From positions 72,137,291 through 72,201,290 of the forward strand of contig NC_134080.1 of assembly GCF_000715075.1 (NCBI RefSeq): 64,000 bases of DNA, read 5' to 3'. A program made the translations under genes and the position numbers. Position 1 is the stretch's first letter; each line of letters starts with the position of its first letter. Shown piece by piece: positions 44,802 through 56,594 of the stretch. Source of the DNA: Nicotiana tabacum (taxonomy: Eukaryota > Streptophyta > Magnoliopsida > Solanales > Solanaceae). The notes under the pieces were generated by a model. It was not told where the DNA came from and made no database searches. It was given only the letters and a program-made list of their open reading frames with translations.

Positions 44802-46785
44802 TGTGACGACCCGGCCCGTTGTCACGTGAGTTACTGCCCCGTTTCCCCCATATTATGCTTCTTCATGTTTCGTTATCGGTATTCGGTGTGTAGAGTTAAA
44901 TTGGATTGGTTTTGATAGGAAATGAGACACTTAGTCTCCTTAAGGAAGGCTTGTTTTGGAAAAGTCAATCGGATGTTGATTACTGAGTTAGAGGACTTGG
45001 ATGTGATTTCCGGTGATTCGGTTAGCTTCGGGGGTTGATATGTGGCTTAGGAGTGTGATCGGAATTGATTTTGGAGGTCCGGAGTGGAATTAGGCTTGAA
45101 TTGGTGGAGTTAGTATTTTGGCGAATTCCGGTTGGTAGGTGAAATTTTCATACGGGGGTCGGAATGGAATTCCGAGAGTTGTAGTAGCTTTGTTAGGTGA
45201 TTTTGGATGTATGTGCAAAATTTCAGATCATTCGGAGGTGTTTTGGTTGGGTTTTTTATCAAATGCGTATTTCGGAAGTTTTTAAGAAATTTAGGCTTGA
45301 ATCCAATGTAATTTAATGGTTTTGGTGTTGTTTGTGGTGTTTTGATGATTGGAACAAATTTGAATGATGTTTTAGGATGGGTTGGCACTTTTGGTTGAGG
45401 TCCAGGGGGACTCGGGGTGTTTCGGATGGTCAATCAGACCAATCTTGGTTTTTGAAGTTGAAGATTTCAACTGAGTGTTGTAGAACATTTTTGTTCTCTG
45501 CGATTGCAGGAGTGCAATTGCGATCACATAGAAGGTTTGGGGAAGGCCGTTCTGATTGCTCATGCGATCGCGGAATAGAGTATGCGATCGCATAGGTTGA
45601 GGAGGTTGTTCATTGCGATCGAATGAGGAGTAATGCGATCGCATAGTGTTAAATGGACCTGAGGTTCTGAGGGGTACTTTGTTCAATGCGATCTCGGAGT
45701 AGTGTATGCGATTGCGTAGGTTTGATTGGTGAAGCAGTGCGATTGCAGTTAAGGGGTCGCGTTCGCATAGGACATTTTGGAGGCCTGGGAAAGTTGAGCT
45801 ATGCGATCGCAGAGGCTTAGATGTGATCGCATAGAGTAAAATCTGGGCTGACAGAAGGGTTTTAATAAACATTTCACCCGCGAACCAAGTCCCATTTCCT
45901 CCTTTGTTGAGTAACCTTGGGAGCTTTTGACGAGTGTTAAAGAAGGTTTTGACTGGGAATCGATTGGAGGTGAGTCCTATGGCCTAGGAACGTCATTTAA
46001 TTGTAGATTCAACATCTAAATTCATGGAAATTTGATTAAAAAGGGAAGGATTAGGGCTTGACTTTTGAAATAGGAATTTGGGGGTTTGAGGGAGCATTTG
46101 AGCTCGGATTTCAGTAAATTTGATATGTATAGACTCGTGGTGAGATAAGGAATCCGGCGATGTCAATTTTCTTATTTTTCGAGAAGTGGGCCCGGGGCTC
46201 GGGTTTTGCCAACTTCGTGATTTTCGATATTTTTCGAGTCTTTTCGATTGGGTTGTATTCCCTTAGCCTATTGTAACGTATTACTTGTGGTTTTGATCAG
46301 ATTCGACGCTCGAGGAGGTTGATTTGCGAGGCAAGGGAGTAGCGAGCTAGGATTTCGGGCTGCTTAAGGTGAGTAATGAATGTAAATGATGTCCTGAGGG
46401 TTTGAAACCCCGGATATGCACATAGTAGTGCTATATTGAGGTGAGACACGCGCTTGATGATTAGCGCGGGTCGTTTACTATTGGGGATTGTGACTTGGTC
46501 CGTCCCGAGTGATGCTTCTACTGCGTATTTGATTAAAGCTTACTTGTTATCATCATTATTTGGACTGATTGTCATATTTGGGCTTCTTGCCAATTCTTTG
46601 AACCCTCCGGGGAGTTTATTTACAATTTCCTCACTGTTTGACTTACTACTTGAACTCAGTCGTATCGTTTTCTACTGTCTTACAACTCAGCCACTTTTAC
46701 TCAATTTTTGAAACTAAAAGATATATTAAATGATGTTTTGGACTGAGAACTACTATTTTACTATTGCCCGAGGGGCTTATATGAT
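44802..46785 (+). repeat. LTR E2, 3' LTR of element E, truncated at 46785
   Basis: Matches LTR E1 from its first base to E1 position about 38790 (gcccgaggggcttatatgatt). The GCGATCGC cluster is at 45500-45840. The last five bases, atgat, are the candidate left target duplication of the Ogre insertion. Confidence 0.93.
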
Positions 46786-49700
46786 TGTCACACCTCCTTT
46801 TTTACTACACCCGAGGGGTATAAGGGAGTTTTTCCATTTAAAGGACAATCGAACAGGATTATTTACATTAAATTCAGAGTCGCCACTTGGGATAATTTAT
46901 GGTGTCCCAAGTCACCGGTTAGAATCCCGAATCGAGGAAAATATTGACTCTGTATTACATTCAACGAGCCAGAAATCCAGGTAAGGAATTCTGTTAACCC
47001 GGGAGAAGATGTTAGGCACTCCCAAATTCCGTGGTTCTACTACGGTCGCTTAACAATTAATACTTGGCTTAAATTATTTAATTACGTGTTTAGAACCTAC
47101 CTACATTTTACCTTTACCGCTTTTAATTGCGTGATTTATTCGTGCTTAAAGAATTACCGCATTGCGCGTACGTATACTTGTATGGTTTGGCATGTCAAGA
47201 GTCATGTCATGCGTATGTGTACACAATTCACAACACATAGTTTATTTAAGAAAAAGCTTGGTCAAAGTCGTGCAGACGCGTACCTTGATTTATTTTGAAA
47301 ATCATAATCATGTAACGCGAACGTGTACACAATCAAGATGATTGATTTATTAAGAACGTACCTAAAAGCATACTATTGATTTGGTTTAGGTAAATATATG
47401 GAAGCAAGATTTTCATGGCTCAACAATGAGCTTTCCTTATTCTCGCATTTTAAAATTTCAAAATTAAATACTTGCCTTCTTAAGAACTAAGTTAATAGAA
47501 AACAAAAATATTATCACACAAAGCAACAAATTTGGCTAACATAGAAAACTGAGCAAAACATAAAAAATGAAACTTTATAGTCTTTTGATATTAAAACAAA
47601 ACTTTCAAACAAGCTACCTAACACACTTTATGAATTATATATCTTAAGAACGTAATCTTTCTTCTCCCTTTTGTTTTTAAAAAAAATTCCTACTTAGAAA
47701 TTTTCAACTTTCATGGCTAAGCAGTTTAAAAATTGTACACTCAGAGAGGAGAGTTTTTCTTTATGTAAAGGAAACTTATTATAATCTTATAAATAAAATT
47801 TATTATAGTTTATGGTCTATTCGCAAGGATGATTAGAAAAAGTTAACCTATTTATGACTTAGGGATACTATATATATTTTTTCCAAAATTAACAATGCTT
47901 TATTATTATTAAAAATTTGGTTGAAGTTGCGTGAACGCGTACCTCAAATCTTTTAAGAATTTAATTTGTAATTGTGTTACGCGAACGTATACATAATCAC
48001 AATACTAATCTAAATCGAGCCTAAAGCAAACTATGATTATTTGATTCATCAAAAAAAACACATCTTTGAAGGGCAGGGAAATTTCACTGAATGGCTCGCC
48101 CTGAGTTTTAAGGATAAGACTAAAATTAATTAAATAAAGGCTATGTAATTGTGATTTTGGCATGGCACACATTAATTATAATATAAAAAGGTATTCAAAC
48201 TAAGCTTCGGAGGATCGTAAATTATTTATATGATCTGACATGGCGCACATCCAACTTATTTTAAAGAATCTAATTACTTGAACCTTAAGCGGGATTTGAA
48301 TTTTTTATTTTTTATTTTTTATGCTTAAAGAAATGACTTGGGCCCACGACAACATTTGCATAGAAATAAAGGAAAAGCCCAAGAATGGTAACTTATCTAC
48401 GAGGCTCCTCAATTCCAATTTTATGAAATTTTAGCGGAGGAGTCTATGAGAATGAAATTTTTAGCTTATATATGCGAATGAACAAACCACAAAATAGATC
48501 CAACTGCCTACATGGGACACTTAACATCTTAACCTTAGAATAAACCATTGGGCTCGAGTGAAGCCCAAACCATCCCATAGCACACAAAACGGCCTTTAAT
48601 AGCTGGGCTGAAACCACAGCCCAGCTTTAGTAAATGAGTCCAAATCACCGTTTTTAAAAAAAGGAAATTTTTTTTGATCAACATGTTTAACAATATAATT
48701 ACAATTTCAAACAAGCTTATTCATGGTGCTGAATTTATCTAATGCAGTTCTTAATCACATCCATTTTAACACAATGATTTTAACTCCTGGAATCTAGCAA
48801 AGGACACCACAGTAATCAGGATTCCCCAAGTAAAGGACAAGCCTTTGCTAATATAGATATCCCCACAAGACCATTATAATTACATGCCTAGGCAATAATT
48901 CCAACAAATTTAACACAAAACGGAAATTGTAAACATTGACTCCATAATATAAGAGATATACGTAACCTAGCCTGAATTTCCTATTACATTAAAGATAGAT
49001 TCCATAATCCATTTGAACCATAGTTTGATTCAACCCCATTCTAGTTCTTATACTAGCAAATTCCATAAATTAGTACTATTGTGTACTCAAAAGGCCATTT
49101 CAAGTAAGAATGAAGGCAAGCACTCAAGCCATATCAATTCTAAGTATTCTTGACAACAAGGTTAACAATAACCTTAAGGACCATTTACAAACACAAAACA
49201 AACCTTAATTGCCTTCACCCTATTCTATTGGAGTTCATTCATTCTTGCCACAGTTAGTACACATTCAACTCAAACCATTAACTAAATATATAATCATCCC
49301 AGAAAACTAATCATGCTATCAAAGCTCGAATGAACTACCGAATTAACAAGACCCAATACCAATCACAATACAAGTTTACTTATATTCAAACACATAATAT
49401 AGGGTTTAATTCAATTGATAATTTGTTTTCCAAGCTTTGTAACAGTCCGAAAGCTGATACATAATGAAAAATTAACTTATTCAAACTAAGGTTAAATGAA
49501 GAACCTATTGAAAAGAGACAAATTAAAATAGTGTTGTTAAATAACTAAATGAGAGCCATGCTTTAGACCTCATTCTCATTTCATTTCTTCAAATTTACTT
49601 AACAAAAACAATAGAGCTCAGGATCATATACCTGGAAAAGAGGATAAACTAAGAAGAAATGAGATTCAGCAAGCTCAAGCGACAGCATTACAACAAATAA

Positions 49701-50174
49701 GCCTCAGATTCAAACAACCAAGTGTTGAGATCAACCTAGAATCCAGTAGAGTATTAACTTATTCAGCAAACTTCACACCCACTCAAAATTAAATCCAATC
49801 CACTTCAAACACTCAAATGAACCAAAATAGATTTGACAGATTGAAAATTTGAAAATCGAAACAATAGAGATCAATGAAACAGTAAACTATGATTCATTTC
49901 AGGAATTCGAAATCTAAGAAATCGCCAAGGTAACTTAATGAAACACTAATTTCTACAGCTGCCTGGTATTTTTTCAGAATTTCTCTCTATATCTATCTCT
50001 GTATGTTTCAATCTTAAAATCTCTGTCTTTTTCAATATTTTCAGAAATTCTTCCTTTCTTTCCACTCTGTATTTTTTCAGTATTTTCAGAATCTTTTTTC
50101 TTTGTGTTTCAGAGTACCAGGCTCTCTCCTATCTCTTATGCTCTATACCCCTCTATCCTCTCTGTATTCCTCAG

Positions 50175-50183
50175 CCTTTTATA
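50175..50183 (-). promoter_or_regulatory. TATA box of the Ogre LTR
   Basis: The minus strand reads tataaaagg in gcctataaaaggctgagg. Transcription should start near 50150 on the minus strand. The downstream bases are purine-rich (agagaggatagagg). This is the clearest core promoter in the window together with that of LTR D. Confidence 0.72.
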
Positions 50184-50956
50184 GGCATTCAATTAATGCA
50201 ATCCCCATTACTAGTGTCCCCTCCATTACCTTAGTTTATCTAAATTAATCAGTTAGTGCAGCTTCCATTACCAATCTCCTTTTCCATTTTTAAATATCTC
50301 CACTAGCTTAGTGCTTTTAATTAATTCAATAATGCAATTACTACCCTGCCACTATTGGAAGGTTCTCAATTAGTGACCACTTGCATAAAACTTATAATAG
50401 TCAATTCTTGTTAATACAGTGTTAAACAAGAAGTTATACCAAACTACTAAACTAATCCTAATTATTTTGACTAGGTGATTAAACGAGATACGATTTCAAA
50501 GTCTTAAAACAAACTGATATCCCAATTATACGAAACAACTCCACAAGACCAGTCTTAAAGAAACAACAGTGAACAGAAATAATTTATACAAAGAACTGAT
50601 CGAATTTCAAATGAAATTGACCAAAAAAGAAAAAGAGACGAGGAAGATGAATATCAGAATAAAATTAACAGAATATAAACATAGAATCAGGACAAGGACT
50701 CACCGGTCATTAGTAATTGAAGAAAACTTTCAAATCTTCAATTTTTAAACCAGATTTTGACTTTAACTGTGTGTTTTTATCAAGAACACACAGATAAAGT
50801 CAAAATTAGCTTAAAGTATCAACGAATCTTGACTCTGCAGTTTTAGGTTTAAAACTTAGATTCATTATTCGACCAGTTCTAGTTTAATTCGAGAGTAACG
50901 AATCGTGGATTGAGGAAGAGGAGAGGGAGGTGGCTTCAGGGTGTTAATTTGGGAGG

Positions 50957-51181
50957 GATTGGAGCCGGCGCCACCACTAGAAGGCTGTGGTGAATGGTGG
51001 CGGTTGCTAGGGTTCATCCCTTTAAATCGAGATTCGAACAGTTCTAGGGATGTTTGAGGGAACTGGAGCAGGGATTTGGTATGAGGGGCTTGTGATGTTC
51101 ATGGGGTGTGGTTTTCAGGCGGATTGGAGCCGGCGCCGCCACCGGAAGGCGGTGGGGAATGGTGGCGGCTGGCCTCTAGGG
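50957..51181 (-). repeat. duplicated ggagccggcgcc segment in the Ogre U3
   Basis: ggattggagccggcgccacc... gaatggtggcgg occurs at about 50957-51004 and again at 51122-51169, 165 bases apart. The intervening DNA is not obviously repeated. Both copies are far more GC-rich than the surrounding LTR and lie about 900 bases upstream of the TATA box. Confidence 0.82.
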
Positions 51182-52028
51182 TTTGGGTAAGGAAGATGAG
51201 CGATGAGATGGGGTGGGGGGGTTATGAGAGGGGTGGGGTCTGTTTGGACAAAATATACTGGGGTGATGTTAAATCCAGGTCGTTCGATCAAACGAGATCA
51301 ACGGCTTGGATTATTTGATTAATTTGAACGGTGTCGTTTGTTAGGGTTGGAGGCTGGATCGGTTCAGGGGCGGGTCGGGGTCGGGTAATGGGGAAGGCTT
51401 GGGACCGTTCGATCAGGATGATTCAACGGTTTCGATTAATTGAACCCAAACGACATCGTTTGGCAGAGGCTGGAAATGGACCGGTTGGGGAACGGATTGG
51501 CTTGGATGTGTTTGGTTGAACCGGGTGCAAGGATTTGGGCCTGTGTAATTTTATCAAAACAGCCCATCCTGTTTCTTTTCTCTTTCATTTTCATTTCTCT
51601 TCATTTTTCAAAATCCTTTTTTTTCTTCTTTTCCCAAAATAAAAATAAAAATTAAATTATAAAACTTAAAAAAAATACTAATTAACTCTAAATAATAATT
51701 ATCACAAATAATTCAATACTAAATTAAAAGAAAATCACACAATTTGACCGAAATACAAAAATATGCTATTTTTGTGAATTTTCATTTTTATAAAACACCT
51801 AATTATTAATTAATTTCAAAAATGTAAAAATCAAATCTTAAATTCAAATGCTATATTTTTTTTTGTATTTTTAATGCATTAATACAATTAAACATGCACA
51901 CAAACATATGCAAACAATCAGGAAAATCGCACAATAATTCCTAAAAATAACACATAATTAAAGAAAAAACCTAATTTTTGGTAATTCTTTTGGAGTAATT
52001 CGTACGAGGCAAAAATCATGTGCTCACA

Positions 52029-52043
52029 GCTGCCCCTCTTTGT
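52029..52043 (-). other. polypurine tract of the Ogre element
   Basis: The minus strand reads acaaagaggggcagc immediately before the LTR start TGTGAGCA. Similar ctggggcagaa sequences recur further up the 3' UTR at 55094, 53281 and 52885. Confidence 0.82.
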
Positions 52044-52159
52044 CCGGAAACATGAAGAGTTTTCGTGCAAAGATAAAGTGAGCGGATACGAGCGATTTTT
52101 GCCTGTTTGAACACTCCGTGGGAAGCATTTTTTGAAAGATTTGACTGAACCTCTGCTTC

Positions 52160-52216
52160 AAAGGTTTCCTACATATCCTTGGCTATAAAGGAATCAGGTC
52201 AATATAGTTCGGGAAG
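52160..52216 (-). repeat. conserved hairpin block, copy 3 (decayed)
   Basis: ttcctacatatccttggc ... gaatcaggtcaatatagttc corresponds to the block at 55160 and 62888. The flanking CG dinucleotides of the stem have become CA and TA here, so pairing is weakened. Confidence 0.7.
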
Positions 52217-52469
52217 TTTTGGTAGCTGGGACTACCATGAAGCTGCGGTTTTACTGTTACTGATGTTGCTGCTGCTGATACTGCCTACTGACCTCCTTAT
52301 TACACCATGACAAAAATGAAGAAGCTAGACTAAGCTATAATCTATGCTTTGCAAAGATTTATTTCCAAACTTGATCTTGTGACTGACGTTGCCTCATTGA
52401 CTTGTATTTTCCTTAGAAGTTCCCTTGTGGATGACTTGAATGGTATTTTTTGAAATGCTTTCCCTTCTT

Positions 52470-53250
52470 TTCCAGGAGGGCACCTGATTGCTGAACCTTT
52501 TTAATGTCTTCCTTTGACTATTGTTTCCTTTCCACTGTTCTCCAGGCGGGCTCCTGATTATTTGAAATTTGAATTGCTTCTTCCCTTCATTCTCCAGGCG
52601 GGCTCCTGACTACTTGAAATTTGAATCGTATTCCCTTGTTCTCCAGGTGGGCTCCTGATTGCTGAAACTTGAATTGTATTCCTTTGCTCTCCAGGTGGGC
52701 TCCTGATTGCTGAAGCTTGAATTGTATTCCCTTGTTCTCCAGGTGGGCTCCTGATTGCTGAGACTCGAAATGTATTCCCTTGTTCTCCAGGTGGGCTCCT
52801 GATTGCTGAAACTTGAATTGTATTCCTTTGCTCTCCAGGTGGGCGCCTGATTTCAACAAAATAGACAAAAGCAAAGAAAAATTTCTGCCCCAGTTTGGTA
52901 GTTGGCCGTATATATGAGTGTAAACTAAATCATGTTACCAAATATCAGTAAGAACTTGAAAGCTGAAACTTGAATTGTACTCCCTTGCTCTCCAGGTGGG
53001 CGCCTAATTGTTGAGACTTGAATTGTTGTTCCTTGTTATCCAGGTGGATGCCTGATTACTGAATCTTCAATTGTTTTTCCTTGTTCTCCAAGTGGATGCC
53101 TGATTACTGAATCTTCAACTGCTTTTCCTTGTTCTCCAGGTGGACGCCTGATTGCTGGTACTTCAACTGTTGTTCCTTGTTCTCCAGGTGGATGCCTGAT
53201 TGATGATACTTCAACTGTTCTTCCTTGTTCTTTAGATGGGCACCTGTCTT
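52470..53250 (-). repeat. 48-bp tandem array with higher-order organisation in the Ogre 3' UTR
   Basis: Units of 48 bases (core ttctccaggtgggctcctga) form two blocks: about eight units at 52470-52855 and six at 52980-53250. A linker containing tagacaaaa and ttctgccccagtttggtag follows each block, at 52852 and 53249, giving a higher-order period of about 397 bases. Because 48 is a multiple of three, the minus strand reads as a repeated 16-residue open frame (QQSGAHLENKGIQFKL), which is probably incidental. Confidence 0.93.
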
Positions 53251-53355
53251 TAACAAAAATAGACAAAACAAAAGAAAATTTTCTGCCCCAGTTTGGTAGC
53301 TGGGCGCATCTGTGAGTGTTAAACTGAATCATATTACTAAGAATTTGAAAGCTAG

Positions 53356-53900
53356 GTCTCATTATCCAGGGGGGTCCAGACAACTCTTAACTAAACGACA
53401 ATTTTAAGTCTAAGCTATATCTTTTAAAGGTATGACTTCCGCTAAATCTTGTTATCTAAGAGGGTCTTAAACTACTCCTCATTATCCAGGAGGGTCCTGA
53501 CAACTCTTAACTAAACGGCAAATTTAAATCTAAGTTATATCTTCTAAAGGTGTTACTTCTGCTAAATCTTGTTATGCAAGACAGTTTTAAACTACGTCCT
53601 ATTATCCAGGAGGGTCCTGACAATAAAAAATCAAGTCTTATCTTAAGAGTGACAATTTTACGGCTAAATTATATTACCCTACAACAAAACTTATGCTAAA
53701 CCTTGTTAATGGAAATCTTAAAGCTAGGTCCCATTATTCAGGAGGGTCCTTAAAACTCCTAATTGAATCCTATCTCAAACATGCAAACTTTGGAATCAAC
53801 TTATATTCCTTGGGGTACATTTATGCTAGATTTTGCGACTTATGATTGTTTCGATTTTTAAACTAGGTCCCATTTTCCAGGAGGGTCCTGAGAATTTATA
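53356..53900 (-). repeat. about 120-bp tandem array in the Ogre 3' UTR
   Basis: ccattatccaggagggtcct recurs near 53361, 53484, 53603, 53729 and 53870. The first two units share aactcttaactaaacg(a/g)caa and ttctgctaaatcttgttat closely; the later ones are more diverged. Confidence 0.85.
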
Positions 53901-54624
53901 CGATCAAACCTGCATGGTACATGCTTTCCTCACAGGGTGCTTCCTGAAATAAATGTCATCTTTTCCCCTGTTTCAAATCAAAGAAAATCTTGTCAGTTTA
54001 AAACGTGGTAGTTAGTTGTGGCATTCTTGCTGGGATGGGTTTTCTCTTTGCCCTGCTTTGCTTCAACAGACTGCCTTGAACTGGTCGAAAGGACTGTTTT
54101 GACCCTATGATTGATCCTTAACTGTAGGATCCCCAACTGTTGTTTTTTACTTATGACCCTTTTATTCGTAACCATACATCTCTCATGACATTACTGAATC
54201 ATTCCACCGATTTAACCTTTGCTTACACCCTAGGTCCCATTTCTCATCATACTATCTCCAGCATGTCCTAGTCGTATTTTGCTTTGTGCAATTTTGAATC
54301 TGGTAGTACACTTTGACATTCCTTCTTATTTGTTGGAACAAGGCTAACCTTGGAAGAGCTTTAGAGGAGTAAAAATTAACAGCAATGAAATGCGACGATT
54401 TTGAGAATTAAGAACAAAGAAGAAAATCCAAATTTGGATGACTGTTGGAGATAGGAAAAAGGAACTTATCTGAGTGGAGTCACTGGCACCAATAATCATG
54501 GTATGCATTTTAGATTAATCAGCCCAGTCTATTTAACCAATCTCCTTTCCAATTGTTTTACTTTGTTCTCCAAGATTACCACAACCCAATTTTACTTTCC
54601 GCCAACTTACGCACCTTGTTTGAC

Positions 54625-54880
54625 TTACAGTGCCCTCAAGGGGTTTCACCGACAAACCTCTCTCATTTGTTTGTTCCTCAATTCCTTGTCGCCTTATGGT
54701 GCCCGTGAAGATTTTCACCGATAAGACTCTTATTTTTAATTCCTCTCGGCTTTCGTCCCCTCATGGTGCTCGTGAAGGTTTTCACCGATAAGACTCTCTC
54801 ATTTTTACTTTTTTCTTAGCTTTCGTCGCCTCATGGTGCCCATGGGGGTTTTCACCAATAAGATTTTCTCATTTTCATTA
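54625..54880 (-). repeat. about 70-bp tandem array in the Ogre 3' UTR
   Basis: ctcatggtgcccgtgaagg and ttttcaccgataagactct recur with spacing of 67-70 bases, the tgccc start lying at 54631, 54700, 54767 and 54837. Four units. Confidence 0.88.
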
Positions 54881-55159
54881 CTTTTCATGCTTGGACCAGA
54901 GTGTTATCCTGATATGAATCACCTCTATTTGCTCAACTTGGCATCTCTCGAAGACTGATCGGAAGGTCTTTCTTTGGACCGTAATGTGGGCTTTTGGATG
55001 GGGTTAGAAAGGAGGGGTATCAAAGGCTCAAAACAATTTGACATGGGTTTAAAATTACAACTCTTGGAATCACATTTCTTATTACAGGTACAACTTCTGC
55101 CCCAGTTTCTTGCTTGGGGATCATTTGATATTTTATTTTACTATGACCGAGCCGTGAGG

Positions 55160-55202
55160 CTGCCTACGTATCCTTAACAGGAATCAGGTCAAACGTAGTT
55201 CA
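55160..55202 (-). repeat. conserved hairpin block, copy 2
   Basis: ctgcctacgtatccttaaca then ggaatcaggtcaaacgtagttc. CTACG (55164-55168) can pair with CGTAG (55194-55198), and GTATCC with GGAATC partly. It lies about 225 bases downstream of the integrase stop codon. Confidence 0.75.
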
Positions 55203-55427
55203 CACTTGAATTTACTTGTTGTTATACTTTCTCTTTTCTCTTTTCTCTTTTTCTTTCTTCTCTCTCTTTTTCGTTATTGATTCCAAAAGAGGGGTATGAA
55301 AGAAATAAATAAAGATCAAAAGGGGGAACAAAGGGTAAAGTGTTTAGATAGAAGAACGAATTGCCTTCATCATTTCAATCTTTGAAACAATGCCCGGTAC
55401 AAACAATCAACAATTATAACAAAGAAA

Positions 55428-56594
55428 TCATACATAATATCTCTTGACTGCATCAGAATTGATGGCCATGTCTATGTATTTTCCTTCGATATCTGTTAAA
55501 CATAGAGCACCATTGGACAATACTCTGGTTACAATTAATGGCCCTTGCCAATTCGGGGCAAACTTGCCTTTTGCTTCAACCTGATGTGGAAGGATACGTT
55601 TCAACACTTGATGACCCACTTCAAACTTTCGAGGACGCACCCTTTTGTTGTATGCTCTTGCCATTCTCTTTTGATATAACTGGCCATGACATACTGCTGC
55701 CAATCATTTTTCATCAATCAAGTTCAACTGCTCCAAACGGGTTTTGACCCACTCATCATCATCAATCTTAGCCTCAGCGACAATCCAAAGGGAAGGGATT
55801 TCAACTTCTGCAGGTATTACTGCTTCAGTGCCATATACTAACAAATAAGGAGTTGCACCTACCGAAGTACGAACAGTAGTGCGATATCCCAACAACGCAA
55901 ATGGTAATTTTTCGTGCCATTGCCTCGAACCTTCTACCATTTTCCGAAGTATCTTCTTTATGTTTTTGTTGGCTGCCTCGACTGCTCCATTCGCCTTGGG
56001 ACGATATGGGGTAGAATTGCGATGTGTAATCTTAAACTGTTGACATACCTCTTCCATCAAGTTACTGTTAAGATTAGCACAATTATCTGCGATGATCACC
56101 TTTGGGATTCCGAATCGAAAGATGATATTTGAGTGAACAAAATTGACCACTGCTTTCTTGGTCACCGATTTGAAAGTTTTGGCCTCAACCCACTTGGTGG
56201 AATAATCAATGGCTACCAGAATGAACCTGTGCCCGTTGGTTGCTGCTGGCTCAATTGGTCCAATGACATCCATGCCCTAAGCAACGAAGGGTCATGGTGC
56301 CGACATCGTGTGCAATTTCGATGGTGGAGAATGAATCAAATCTCCGTGTATCTGGCACTGATGACATTTGCACACAAAACTGATACAATCTCGCTCCATG
56401 GTGAGTCAATAATAACCTGCTCGGAGAATTTTCTTTGCCAACACATATCCACTTATATGTGGTCCACAGACTCCTGAATGTACTTCGGACATGACAGTCG
56501 TAGCTTGTCTAGCATCTATGCATCTTAACAATCCAAGGTCTGGTGTTCTTTTATACAAAACTCCTCCACTTAAGAAGAATCCACTTGCCAACCG
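55428..56594 (-). pseudogene. Ogre integrase
   Basis: The zinc-binding region begins HSGVCGPHISGYVLAKKILR (56591-56406). The core frame from 56273 shows D2 (MDVIGPI), D63 (IIADN) and E99 (GAVEAANK), with 35 residues between the last two. The C-terminal part (55703-55428) has NWQGPLIVTRVLSNGALCL and no chromodomain, as expected for Tat elements. Stops replace three tryptophan codons (TGG to TGA or TAG at about 56408, 56284 and 56272) and one stop lies at 55704. The catalytic residues are intact. Confidence 0.92.

Larger units (their letters stand above)
36812..46785 (+). mobile_element. Ty3/gypsy Tekay/Del-like element E
   Basis: Complete 5' LTR (36812-39653), gag, protease, RT, RNase H, integrase with chromodomain, purine tract (44791-44801) and the first 1984 bases of the 3' LTR. 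The 3' LTR is cut by the Ogre insertion at 46786, so the remainder should lie beyond the window. The LTRs differ at roughly 5-6% by eye over the first 107 bases. Coding capacity is lost through about ten stops and two shifts. It sits within the chromodomain region of element G. Confidence 0.93.
46786..52028 (-). repeat. Ogre 3' LTR (5243 bp)
   Basis: In element orientation it opens TGTGAGCACATGATTTTT and ends GGAGGTGTGACA, with TG...CA ends. It is bounded by a purine tract on one side and element E on the other. A TATAAAAGG box at 50183-50175 divides it into about 1.85 kb of U3 and 3.4 kb of R-U5. The U3 contains two copies of a ggagccggcgcc-bearing segment. The rest is AT-rich with no ORF of note. 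Confidence 0.92.

Noticed and set aside
52587..52874. Open frame encoding a 16-residue repeat protein (QQSGAHLENKGIQFKL type)
   Set aside because: It is the automatic result of a 48-bp tandem repeat, a multiple of three, in the Ogre 3' UTR. No start context or domain supports a gene.
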